Position numbers and translations under genes: made by a program
In this document: positions 45,641-53,646 of the stretch, piece by piece
How positions within the stretch are numbered: position 1 is the first letter of the stretch
How the letters are laid out: each line of letters opens with the position of its first letter
The notes under the pieces: generated by a model
The model's input: the letters and a program-made list of their open reading frames with translations, nothing else
Databases searched by the model: none
What the model was told of the DNA's origin: nothing
NCBI RefSeq assembly: GCF_022869165.1
Contig: NZ_CP094929.1
Span: 1,860,001-1,924,000 of the forward strand
Direction: 5' to 3'
From: Sphaerochaeta associata
GTDB taxonomy: Bacteria; Spirochaetota; Spirochaetia; Sphaerochaetales; Sphaerochaetaceae
Length of the DNA: 64,000 bases

Positions 45641-46312
45641 TCACCAGCGATACAGAACAAGAAACAGGGATATGGTTGAGAGAATGCTGAACAGCGTACC
45701 GACAAGGAAGTACTCACAGAACGCCTGGGAGTCGGAAAGCTGCTTGCTTCGAGCCAACGTCTTCGCTGCAATAACCCACCCGATAACCCCATATTGTCCA
45801 ATAATCAACAGCAGGACAAGCATAAGCCGCTCCAAATAGCCGATTACCTTTCCAGCACCCTCCGTCCCTTCGCCGGGCAACGGCCGAAACCTTCCGAACA
45901 GCTCGGAGAACAAGACTGAGACCGGCTTTGCAACCCACAACACCAGAACGATGATTCGCAGTGCAGAAACATACCTGATTTCCATGGGAAAATCGGGGAA
46001 CGCCCATACACTGACTCCTGCAAGTACTGCAATATGGCCGAGTTGATCCAGAATAAAGAGAACCGAATTGCGGGCGGTGACATGCATCAGCACATATTTC
46101 AGGAAATCGATAACGGCATGCGAAAGTACAAGAATGAGGAACACATACCAAGAAGAGATGAAGACCATGGGCAGAAAAGCGATGGTATAGAGCAACGAGT
46201 GGATGAAAACGGCTGTGATCTCTTGGCGTTTTCTGAGTGCAAGCTTGTCTGATTGAAAATAGAAATCTCCTAGTACATGCATTGCCAGCAGTACCAACAG
46301 GGAAATGCTCAT
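45641..46312 (-). CDS. DUF3307 family membrane protein
   Basis: A 223-residue protein with about six helices. The N-terminal part has MHVLGDFYFQSDKLALRK and LVLSHAVIDFLKYVLM, the His/Asp-rich pattern typical of DUF3307. It overlaps SatD by 4 nt; these two families are often found together. The function is unknown. Confidence 0.88.
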   Translation of the reverse strand: MSISLLVLLAMHVLGDFYFQSDKLALRKRQEITAVFIHSLLYTIAFLPMVFISSWYVFLILVLSHAVIDFLKYVLMHVTARNSVLFILDQLGHIAVLAGVSVWAFPDFPMEIRYVSALRIIVLVLWVAKPVSVLFSELFGRFRPLPGEGTEGAGKVIGYLERLMLVLLLIIGQYGVIGWVIAAKTLARSKQLSDSQAFCEYFLVGTLFSILSTISLFLVLYRW

Positions 46313-46986
46313 GGATTATTTCCTCCTACGACTTGCAACAAGACTTGCTCGGTCTCTCTGCGTGTATCCAGAAAGGCAAACCAACCCATGGCTTGTATGG
46401 TAGTGTTTATTTGCTGGGTGCTCAGGCCCATCTCCTTGGCCAGCCGGGTTTGGGAGACTTTTTCAAATCCATGGGTAAGCAGATAGTGCCTTGCCAGTTC
46501 GAGCTGGGTGTTCTTCCACTTTGAAGAGACCTGGTCATGCAGAACCAACACTTGGTTCACCAGCCTTTTTACTGACTCAAGGTGCTTGTCCTTAAGGCAG
46601 AAGGCCAGGGTGCGTGTACCATAGTAGTCCTCTTGCTGCACCTGCTGCAAAGCAGTGCGAGCATTCCAGAATGCCGGACCATCGGCAAGAATGCTCTGCT
46701 TGGGATCGATGGCCGTCTCAATGGCACCGAAGCCAAGACCGATTCGTATTCCGCTTTGCACCGACAGTCCATACCTGATACCATCACAAATCTGGAGAAT
46801 CGGGGCCGTTGGGAGAAACAGACCCTGAAAAGCATCGCCTGCATTGACCATCAGAAGGGCTGCCATATGCTGGGAATACCTGTTGTTGAGCGCATTCAGG
46901 GTTTCAAGCAAGAGCTCCTGCAGGGCCTTTCGGTCGGAAGCTTGCCTTGACTGTCGTATATCGCCTACCAATGCGTAGTATTGCAT
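46309..46986 (-). CDS. SatD family protein with C-terminal helix-turn-helix
   Basis: A 225-residue cytoplasmic protein. The N-terminal half has YALVGDIRQSR and NAGDAFQGLF, the SatD pattern; the C-terminal part looks like a helix-turn-helix (QTRLAKEMGLSTQQINTTIQ). With DUF3307 it forms a two-gene unit. No Shine-Dalgarno is seen; TATACT ends 6 nt before the ATG, so the message is probably leaderless. Three direct repeats lie just upstream and may be its own binding sites. Confidence 0.85.
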   Translation of the reverse strand: MQYYALVGDIRQSRQASDRKALQELLLETLNALNNRYSQHMAALLMVNAGDAFQGLFLPTAPILQICDGIRYGLSVQSGIRIGLGFGAIETAIDPKQSILADGPAFWNARTALQQVQQEDYYGTRTLAFCLKDKHLESVKRLVNQVLVLHDQVSSKWKNTQLELARHYLLTHGFEKVSQTRLAKEMGLSTQQINTTIQAMGWFAFLDTRRETEQVLLQVVGGNNP

Positions 46987-46992
46987 AGCATC

Positions 46993-47020
46993 AGTATAGC
47001 ATACCGAACCATATAATCAA
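46993..47020 (-). promoter_or_regulatory. Promoter of the satD-DUF3307 pair
   Basis: On the minus strand TTGATT, 16 nt, TATACT, then 6 nt to the ATG at 46986. The -35 touches the first of the three direct repeats. Confidence 0.5.
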
Positions 47021-47093
47021 CAATTTTCTATTGATATTTAATATATAAACACTTTTTTGTTGATTTTCTTAACTTCTACACTTTTTTGTTGAT
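47020..47093. repeat. Three 16-bp direct repeats at exact 29-bp spacing
   Basis: ACACTTTTTTGTTGAT occurs identically at 47049-47064 and 47078-47093; a third copy ACAATTTTCTATTGAT (13 of 16) is at 47020-47035. Start-to-start distance is 29 bp both times. The last copy lies within the final codons of the YczE-like gene. The layout suggests a multi-site operator for the satD promoter. Confidence 0.7.
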
Positions 47094-47750
47094 ATTCTGG
47101 GCCTGCATGAACAATCCAAGCTTGCGATAGCTTGAGACAAAATCCTCATGCACAACCTTCTTGGGATCAAAGAGCAGCACCTTGAAGGTGATCTGGATGC
47201 AAAAGCCGATAAGAACGGCACTGAGCAGCGTCCCCCATCCCAAGAGGCCTCCCATGAGAAAACCTACGAGTGTGACACTGACTTCCATCGCCCCCCTGCA
47301 GGTCCCAACGGAGAACTTGGTCTTGCGGGAGAGCAGGACCATAAGACTGTCACGGGGTCCCGCCCCGAAACCGGATGAGATGTAGAAGTAGGAAGCCAGA
47401 GAGATGACGAACAAGCCCGCGATGAGCTGCACGACACCCAACACCGGATTGGAAAGTTCGGCAAACAACCCGCTTCCCAGCAGGATATTCATGAACAAAC
47501 CTACGACCACCATATTGCATACCGTGCCGAAGCCCAGCGGCTCCCCGAACAGCATGACGGCAATGCCGATGACCAATCCAACCAAAATGGAAACAGTTCC
47601 GATTTGCAGTCCCAACACCTTTGCAAGGCCTGCATGAAACACTTCCCACGGAGCATAGCCGATGTGGGCCTGCATGGTGAGTACAATACCCGCAGCATAG
47701 AGGAACAATCCAAAGAACAAGCGAAACAAACGAATCACAACAGCCTTCAT
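47076..47750 (-). CDS. YczE/YitT-type integral membrane protein
   Basis: A 224-residue protein with five or six helices. The pattern MQAHIGYAPWEVFHAGLAK, GFGTVCNMVVVGLFMN and SGFGAGPRDSLMVLLSRKT is that of the YczE family. Role unknown; in B. subtilis yczE affects bacillaene production. TAGGA precedes the ATG. Its last codons contain one of the direct repeats upstream of satD. Confidence 0.85.
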   Translation of the reverse strand: MKAVVIRLFRLFFGLFLYAAGIVLTMQAHIGYAPWEVFHAGLAKVLGLQIGTVSILVGLVIGIAVMLFGEPLGFGTVCNMVVVGLFMNILLGSGLFAELSNPVLGVVQLIAGLFVISLASYFYISSGFGAGPRDSLMVLLSRKTKFSVGTCRGAMEVSVTLVGFLMGGLLGWGTLLSAVLIGFCIQITFKVLLFDPKKVVHEDFVSSYRKLGLFMQAQNINKKV

Positions 47751-47804
47751 ACGTCCTACCTTGGCGCTACCTTACCGAATTCACCGAGAAAAAGATAGCT
47801 CATG

Positions 47805-49856
47805 CTACCAGAATCGTTTCAAGTTCTCCGTTCTTACCACCCATCCCTCTCTCGGGAATCCAGGCGCATGAGATGACTCGCCTCTCCATCCACCCGCCAT
47901 GAGGGCGAGAGCCAGCAGCAAGGCCCCGTTGCCCGGCAGGTAGAGCGGCAGGTCTGCTTTGGGCAGCTGTGCATTGTGCCCGTTTGCTGTATAGGTGTTC
48001 TTGGGAGAGTCCATCAACAAAAGATCTACAGCATCCTCTGCCCTACCGAGACGTGCCGCGGTCATAGCCATGAGGGGGAAGTCCCAGCCCCAGAGCTCAT
48101 TGAGCTTCCAATGCTTGAGGACCTTGTCCAGCGAGTTGTTCATCAGGTTCCTATCCACATCCCTGCCGTCCAACAGACCGAGACTGAACAAAAGCGAAGG
48201 ATGGTCGTAGGCATACGCTCCATAGGTGTCCGTGCAATGTTGCTGGGCCAGGTAGGCATTCCCGTCATGGGCAAGCGGGGCGATCTTGTCAAGCACGGCA
48301 AGCCAGTGTTCATCCACACTCCTGCCGGCTTCCTTGAGCAGGCTTACAGCCTCCTGGAGCGCCCATCGCCAATAGGAGAGCTCGAAGGTGGGATTGAGCG
48401 TCTGTTCAGGCCTGTGGTTCTCCTGTACCGGGATGACAGGAGGACCGAGTACATAGCAATCCCTACCTTCGTCGTACTGAAGGTAATCGACCATGAAGGC
48501 GGCCGTAGCCTCGATGACATCAATCCACTCTTTGAGCAGGGTGGACCGGGGATGGGTTTTTCTCAACAGGGATGCGTAGAAAATCGGATGCGGCTGCTGC
48601 CAACAGAGCAGCGTCCCGATGGAGGATGGACTGTCATTGCCGCTTGGGTCGGTCATCTTCGGCCAGCGTGCACCCTTGTATCCCTGGGACTTCGCCCGCT
48701 CGTATGCACCGCCGAGGATGTGCTTGTACCAATGCAATGAACGCTCCAAGAGTTCGGCTTGTGAGAACAAGGCAAAGTGGGCGGCATGCAGCAGATGCAT
48801 CTCCAGATGGAACTTTCCATACCAGCTGTTGCAGGTAAGTCCGGTCTCCGGTGGAGGGGTTTCGCTGCTGCACTGGATTGCAAGCAGGTACCTGGAAAGC
48901 AGCATCCTGCGTTGCAACTCCCCACTCCGAGGGTCGGTGGAGAGGGAGAAATCGATGAAGGCCCCCTCGGTCCAAAAGCGTGCCCAATGATTTGCAGAAA
49001 GTGACTTGGTCCGGGCGAAAGAATCAACGGTCGGAGAAGACTCATCATCGCTCTTTTTGAAAAGAATACTTGCCTGCAGTACCAAATTGGTGGAGGAAAG
49101 TTCAAACGAATGCCGCCCGATTTGCTTCATATCACACTGCGTGCAGGCCTTGATGAGAACATCGTAACTGGTGCTGTCCATGCTGCGCTTGATGGTATGG
49201 GCGAATTGGGTCTCGGAGAAAAGGACACTGCTGTGATCAGCATCTCTTGTATAATCCGATCCGCTGATCGTGTGCGAGGCATAGGGAAAGTGAAGCACCA
49301 CTGAAAGTATGCCGTTGGCTATCAGAGGCGACTCGACACTGAGCGAGATCTGGTCCTGGGTCGGATGACAAAGAGTTTGGACTCTGACCGGCTCTCCCCT
49401 GTAGACAAAGCTGCTGGTGATCAGGCCGCTGTACAGATCCAGGCACTGGTCGATCTGCCTCAGTGAAGTGACAAACGTCTCTTCGTCGGTGTCTTTCGCT
49501 TTCAATGCAATACGACCAAGATTGAACCGGTGGGGATTGACTCTCAGGTCGTTGAACAGCTCCTCCTGGCCGGTCGAATCGGTCATATAGCCGACTTTAC
49601 GGCCGTCACAGTCGTACTGCTTGAGTGTAAGCAGGTCGTAGCGGGCATTCTCCTTGCCCTGATAGCTGTGCAGGCCCCACCAGCTCATCGTGCACAGAGG
49701 AGTTTTACCCTCCCTGGGATGCAGGAAGGACTGCAGGCCGGTACAATCGACAGTGAAAGCAAAATTGCCGTTTCCCACGCTGAGAAACGCATCAGGGTCA
49801 TACGCATGCACCTTGGGGTTATGCGCCTCTACAAGTGTCCTACGCTCTAGCGGCAT
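47805..49856 (-). CDS. Six-hairpin glycosidase-like protein
   Basis: A 683-residue cytoplasmic protein, no signal peptide. N-terminal beta-sandwich region (DPDAFLSVGNGNFAFTVD) followed by an alpha/alpha six-hairpin barrel with NSWYGKFHLEMHLLHAAHFA, RWPKMTDPSGNDSPSSIG and LNELWGWDFPLMAM. This is the build of GH65/GH95-like glycosidases, with WYGKFHLEMH as a likely active-site strand. The exact family and substrate are not known. It overlaps the upstream GH43 gene by 10 nt, so the two probably act on one oligosaccharide. Confidence 0.8.
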   Translation of the reverse strand: MPLERRTLVEAHNPKVHAYDPDAFLSVGNGNFAFTVDCTGLQSFLHPREGKTPLCTMSWWGLHSYQGKENARYDLLTLKQYDCDGRKVGYMTDSTGQEELFNDLRVNPHRFNLGRIALKAKDTDEETFVTSLRQIDQCLDLYSGLITSSFVYRGEPVRVQTLCHPTQDQISLSVESPLIANGILSVVLHFPYASHTISGSDYTRDADHSSVLFSETQFAHTIKRSMDSTSYDVLIKACTQCDMKQIGRHSFELSSTNLVLQASILFKKSDDESSPTVDSFARTKSLSANHWARFWTEGAFIDFSLSTDPRSGELQRRMLLSRYLLAIQCSSETPPPETGLTCNSWYGKFHLEMHLLHAAHFALFSQAELLERSLHWYKHILGGAYERAKSQGYKGARWPKMTDPSGNDSPSSIGTLLCWQQPHPIFYASLLRKTHPRSTLLKEWIDVIEATAAFMVDYLQYDEGRDCYVLGPPVIPVQENHRPEQTLNPTFELSYWRWALQEAVSLLKEAGRSVDEHWLAVLDKIAPLAHDGNAYLAQQHCTDTYGAYAYDHPSLLFSLGLLDGRDVDRNLMNNSLDKVLKHWKLNELWGWDFPLMAMTAARLGRAEDAVDLLLMDSPKNTYTANGHNAQLPKADLPLYLPGNGALLLALALMAGGWRGESSHAPGFPREGWVVRTENLKRFW

Positions 49857-50731
49857 ACCAAACCCCCATCCCGCTCTTCCAATGCCACAAAGAACGGTCT
49901 CTCATTCGGTGTCTTGTTGGGACTGTGGTAGGTCAGATACAGCACACCCTCGAAGGAGCGGAAGATCATACCATGACCTCCGTCACACTGGATGAGGGGT
50001 TTCTCCTGTTGCAGCCAAGGTCCTTGCAGTCTTCCAGAAGAACTGGCGGCATAGCCCATGGCATACCCGGTCTCGGAGACGGTGGACCAGAGCATCAGAA
50101 GGGTGCCGTCCTTGGTGCGATGCATGAACGGCCCGTCGGTTACCCGGGCATCGATGATGCCCGATCCATCACGGCGGGCAAGTTTTTTCGGCCAAACAGC
50201 CGATGAGGCCTTAAAGAGAAGCTCGGGCTCCCCCACCGGCCGGCAAAGATCGGCAGAGAGCCGCTGGGCCGCAATCTCTCCATCGTTGGTTTGCACCCAT
50301 TCGTGGCAGAACACCATCCAGGGTTGGCCTTCTTCATCCAAGAAGAAGGTACCGTCCAAGCACTCCCAGGCAGCAGGAGTAGCAGGTTTTGGGGAAACAG
50401 GAGCAAACGGTCCCAGTGGTGATGAGGAAACGAGAATGTGGGTTCCCCTACGGTTCTCTACCGATTTGAATGAGGCGAACAGGTAGTATGCATCGTTATG
50501 AAAATGTACTTCAGGAGCCCAAAAGTTATGCGTCCCCCAAAAGCCTAGTGGCGGTGTAAAAATGGTGAAAGGACCTTCCCAGTGCACCAAGTCCGTACTT
50601 CTATAGGTTTCAAAGCTCACACCCTCCGCTTTCCAGGGGTCCTTGTCGGTAGTCCCATACAGGTAGTAACAATTCGACCTCCAGTCGGTGAGAATGAACG
50701 GGTCACGCATTTGGATCTCTTGCAGGCGCAT
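49847..50731 (-). CDS. Glycoside hydrolase family 43-like enzyme
   Basis: Predicted 294 residues from the ATG at 50731 (AAGGAG, 8-nt spacing). A five-bladed propeller with the GH43 acid pattern: MRDPFILTD near residue 8 (catalytic Asp), LDGTFFLDEEGQPWMVF (pKa-modulating Asp region) and ARVTDGPFMHR. No signal peptide, so it acts in the cytoplasm on imported oligosaccharides containing arabinose, xylose or galactose. A promoter lies just upstream. Confidence 0.88.
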   Translation of the reverse strand: MRLQEIQMRDPFILTDWRSNCYYLYGTTDKDPWKAEGVSFETYRSTDLVHWEGPFTIFTPPLGFWGTHNFWAPEVHFHNDAYYLFASFKSVENRRGTHILVSSSPLGPFAPVSPKPATPAAWECLDGTFFLDEEGQPWMVFCHEWVQTNDGEIAAQRLSADLCRPVGEPELLFKASSAVWPKKLARRDGSGIIDARVTDGPFMHRTKDGTLLMLWSTVSETGYAMGYAASSSGRLQGPWLQQEKPLIQCDGGHGMIFRSFEGVLYLTYHSPNKTPNERPFFVALEERDGGLVCR

Positions 50732-50754
50732 GGCGGGTACTCCTTTTTCAAGCA

Positions 50755-50782
50755 AGTATACCCCACCTTCTCAAAGCTGCAA
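50755..50782 (-). promoter_or_regulatory. Promoter of the glycosidase pair
   Basis: On the minus strand TTGCAG, 16 nt, TATACT, 23 nt before the ATG at 50731. Confidence 0.5.
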
Positions 50783-50817
50783 AGTAAGATTGCGTGCCCG
50801 TTCACGCACAATGCGCA

Positions 50818-51345
50818 TCACTTGGTGAACGGTATAGTGTGGGAGGCATACGTACTGTGCTTGCTCCTGAGGTCATCCCGTGTCCCGTACGCAAGAATCA
50901 TCCTGAGCTCACTACCGCCTGCATACAGGGAAGCAGGAACCGAGAATTCCAGGGTGGTTGTATTACCGCTCTCCTTGATCGCCTGCTGCTTGACAATCTT
51001 GTCCCTGGACGGGCTGTGACTGTGGCCCCTGCCGGTCTCCTCACTTATGGTCTGGCTGGTAAGTGCATCGAAGCCGATGACTATATGGGCGCCCTGCATT
51101 CTGTTCGACCCCAGCCCTATGGAAACCCAGCCCTTGGTCGGCGCTTGCAAGGCAAAGTGGAGCGTCTGTCCGTCACCGGACAGGGCGTAGCCCATCGTCA
51201 TTCCGCGCAACTGTTCAACAACAGGGTACTCTTGGTTGGAGAAAATCCCGTCAACCTTCGGATCGACGGAAGCACTTGGAACAATTTGGGCTGTCAACGG
51301 CAGCGTCAAGGCGATAAGCAACACTATGGTCAGCTGTTTCTTCAT
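50818..51345 (-). CDS. Exported DOMON-domain protein
   Basis: Predicted 175 residues from the ATG at 51345 (AGAGGA upstream). The signal peptide is MKKQLTIVLLIALTLPLTA. The rest is one DOMON-like beta sandwich: YALSGDGQTLHFALQAPTKG, then WVSIGLGSNRMQGAHIVIGF. DOMON domains bind haem or sugars and often serve as redox partners of membrane cytochromes. It begins 2 nt after the membrane-protein gene, so the two likely form a complex. Confidence 0.85.
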   Translation of the reverse strand: MKKQLTIVLLIALTLPLTAQIVPSASVDPKVDGIFSNQEYPVVEQLRGMTMGYALSGDGQTLHFALQAPTKGWVSIGLGSNRMQGAHIVIGFDALTSQTISEETGRGHSHSPSRDKIVKQQAIKESGNTTTLEFSVPASLYAGGSELRMILAYGTRDDLRSKHSTYASHTIPFTK

Positions 51346-51347
51346 AA

Positions 51348-51986
51348 TCACGTTCCTCTTCTCTTTCGGCCTGAAAGCCGATAGTTCAGATACGACAGGA
51401 GGGAATAGACCATCCAAAGCACCAGCATGGACATCCCCCAAGGGTTGTAGGTAAAGTCGGACGTGGACGCCAGTACGACGTGGGCCAATACCAGAAGGCC
51501 GGTCGGAACCATCAGGTTGTGCATTGCACGGGCTTTCTGGTGAGTCAAGCCGCCTTTTGTCATAACGTTGGTCCTGATTGCGGCGAAAGCCATGCGTTTG
51601 GTCAGGATGGTATTGGCAAACAACATCAAAGCCGAAAGAATTCCGACAAAGAAGAGCACAAAGGCAAGAAGCCCGATCACAGCTTGTGTCGTTGAGAGGG
51701 TGAAACCGACATTCAGCTTGAGCAGGGCATGTGTTCCTCCCAATGCCAACAACAACAGGGGGGAGGTGCTGTGCAAGGTCCTCACCTGCTTTGCTGAAAG
51801 CAGTTTGAGCAGGAAAGCTGGCTGCGAAGCCAGGTAAAACTGGTTGCAGACCAACACAAATGCATAGACGCCGAACACAATGGACAGCGCATAAGCATCA
51901 TAGCCGGTCCCGGCGGAAACCACGTAGAAGATCACAGGAATAAAGGGGGTAAGGAAAAATCCGAGATACGTCAATCGTTGTTTCAT
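51348..51986 (-). CDS. Ferric-reductase/cytochrome-b-like membrane protein
   Basis: Predicted 212 residues from the ATG at 51986 (GGAGG, 5-nt spacing). It has about six helices carrying histidines suited to haem b: VRTLHSTSP, GGTHALLK, KARAMHNLM and VLAHVVLAS. The pattern recalls ferric-reductase-like or cytochrome b561-like proteins. With the DOMON protein it would move electrons across or along the membrane. The assignment is by residue pattern only. Confidence 0.65.
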   Translation of the reverse strand: MKQRLTYLGFFLTPFIPVIFYVVSAGTGYDAYALSIVFGVYAFVLVCNQFYLASQPAFLLKLLSAKQVRTLHSTSPLLLLALGGTHALLKLNVGFTLSTTQAVIGLLAFVLFFVGILSALMLFANTILTKRMAFAAIRTNVMTKGGLTHQKARAMHNLMVPTGLLVLAHVVLASTSDFTYNPWGMSMLVLWMVYSLLSYLNYRLSGRKRRGT

Positions 51987-52101
51987 GTGGTCCTCCCATA
52001 AAACTCTAGGGTTTTTATAGGCTATAGGAGCCATGGCATACCGTCAAGGTTTGGAAGGCCCTAAAATCGTATTTTTCCACATTTTATTGCTTACAATACG
52101 C

Positions 52102-53364
52102 TTAAAAAACCCTCTCATAGCGTGTTGAACGAACCAAACCTCGAATTTCATAGGCTGAAAGAGAGCCTGATTCGTCTGCAAAAAGGTGATGGGTGAACAA
52201 GGGGTGCTCAAGATCGCAATACACACCCTCACCCACCCGTTTCAGATAGACCGGCCTTCCCTGCATCGGCTGTACCATGAGAATACCGTTTTTCATCTGC
52301 AATACCAGCGAATCCCCGTCACCGCCCTGAAAGACGGTCCGATCGAGTGAGGACCCAACAGGATCCCATTCCCTGCCGTCCGTATGGTTGATTGAAAGTC
52401 CCAAGGCCTCGGCACTGAGGGCATCGACAAGTTCCAACACATCGGGGAACCGGGTATTCAGCAGCACAATGACCACCAGATCCTCATCCTCAAAGAACCG
52501 CAGGCAGGTTGCATATCCCGAGCCCAAGTGCCCGGTATGCTCACGATATGCCCGGTCTTGCAGGGAACCGTGCATCCACCCAAGGAGCTTGGAAGGAACA
52601 CCAAAAACCCCGGCTTTCCAGGCTTTTGCAAACGCGTATAGGTCGGAGACTGTTGAGGCAAGGTTGCCCGACCCGTAGGCATGGCTGAAGTGATACCCGG
52701 CGAGCAAATTGCCGTGTGCATGCCCTTTAGCCAGCTCGGGAGGACCGAAGTCCTCAAGCACGCATGTTGCAGCCATCCCCGCCGGCTGCAGGATGTACTC
52801 TTTCAGGTAGCTTTCATAGCTTTGATCGGCGACCGCCTCGACCAGTCGGGCAAGCACCTGATAGTTTGCATTGCTGTACTGATAGGTGCTGCCTGCTTTG
52901 CTTCTCATCGGTGCCTTTGCAATGGCATCGACCAAGTCTTCGAGTTCTATGAGTTCATAGGGGGAAATCACCCTCTGATCGGTAAGGTCCCGGATAAGGC
53001 CGGAACGATGTTCAACCAGATGTCGAATCGTCAGGGTGGGATTCGAAGCAAATTGCACCAGATATTCAGCGATCGGATCATCGAGGTTGAGTCTGCCTTG
53101 CTCCTGAAGAAGACCTATTGCCATGGCGGTAAAAGGTTTTGTCAGCGATGCAAGAGGAAAGAGCGTATGCTCATCGATTGCCTTTTTGCTCTGATGGTCT
53201 GCAAAACCAAAGCTTTTCTGGTATACGACCTCCCCGGTATCGGCAACCATGACGATACCGGAAAGATCAACAAGCCGGTCGATGTGCTCAAGAGCCTCAT
53301 AGGGTTGAGACCATGCCCCGCCAGCGACCGCCAAACCAAGAAGCATGAAAAGCAGAACCTTCAC
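52102..53364 (-). CDS. Exported serine hydrolase (beta-lactamase/PBP family)
   Basis: A 420-residue protein with a signal peptide (VLLFMLLGLAVAGGAWS). Nucleophile SxxK in LASLTKPFT, YSN in YQYSNANYQ, and HTGHLGSG replacing KTG. The C-terminal ~80 residues form an extra beta domain as in esterase/D-aminopeptidase types (EstB, Pab87). It follows the PII-like gene by 8 nt and seems to be part of the RND operon. The substrate is unknown; it is not a typical resistance beta-lactamase. Confidence 0.88.
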   Translation of the reverse strand: MKVLLFMLLGLAVAGGAWSQPYEALEHIDRLVDLSGIVMVADTGEVVYQKSFGFADHQSKKAIDEHTLFPLASLTKPFTAMAIGLLQEQGRLNLDDPIAEYLVQFASNPTLTIRHLVEHRSGLIRDLTDQRVISPYELIELEDLVDAIAKAPMRSKAGSTYQYSNANYQVLARLVEAVADQSYESYLKEYILQPAGMAATCVLEDFGPPELAKGHAHGNLLAGYHFSHAYGSGNLASTVSDLYAFAKAWKAGVFGVPSKLLGWMHGSLQDRAYREHTGHLGSGYATCLRFFEDEDLVVIVLLNTRFPDVLELVDALSAEALGLSINHTDGREWDPVGSSLDRTVFQGGDGDSLVLQMKNGILMVQPMQGRPVYLKRVGEGVYCDLEHPLFTHHLFADESGSLSAYEIRGLVRSTRYERVF

Positions 53365-53372
53365 CTTCCCTC

Positions 53373-53645
53373 CTACAGAACAAAATACCCGATACCCTCA
53401 TGGTCGTACTTCTTTTTCACCAGCTCAAGGGCCTGTTCGATACCACCGAGCGTCTCCTCCTCACAATACATGATGAGGATGAAGTTCTCTTCAGGCCAAA
53501 CATCATCGCCCAACTTGGGGATGGTGTTGCCCTTCCCGTGTGCGGTGGGGATGATGGTGTAATGCATGGGAACCTCATAGTGCTCAAGAGCCTGCAGAAC
53601 GTCGTCCAGGATTGCCTGGGCTGCAATTATTTCGACCCTTCTCAT
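53373..53645 (-). CDS. PII-like small protein linked to the RND pump
   Basis: Predicted 90 residues from the ATG at 53645, 1 nt after the RND stop, with GGAGGAGG upstream. A ferredoxin-like chain: VEIIAAQAILDDVLQALEHY, then VPMHYTIIPTAHGKG, then NFILIMYCEEET. This recalls GlnB/PII, DUF3240 and CutA1 trimer folds; DUF3240-type proteins occur beside RND pumps in other bacteria. It may sense a metal or nucleotide and modulate the pump. No T-loop tyrosine of GlnB is evident. Confidence 0.7.
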   Translation of the reverse strand: MRRVEIIAAQAILDDVLQALEHYEVPMHYTIIPTAHGKGNTIPKLGDDVWPEENFILIMYCEEETLGGIEQALELVKKKYDHEGIGYFVL

Positions 53646-53646
53646 C

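Noticed and set aside
47976-48740. 254-codon plus-strand open frame antisense to the six-hairpin glycosidase
   Set aside because: Shadow; no start signals and no recognisable family.
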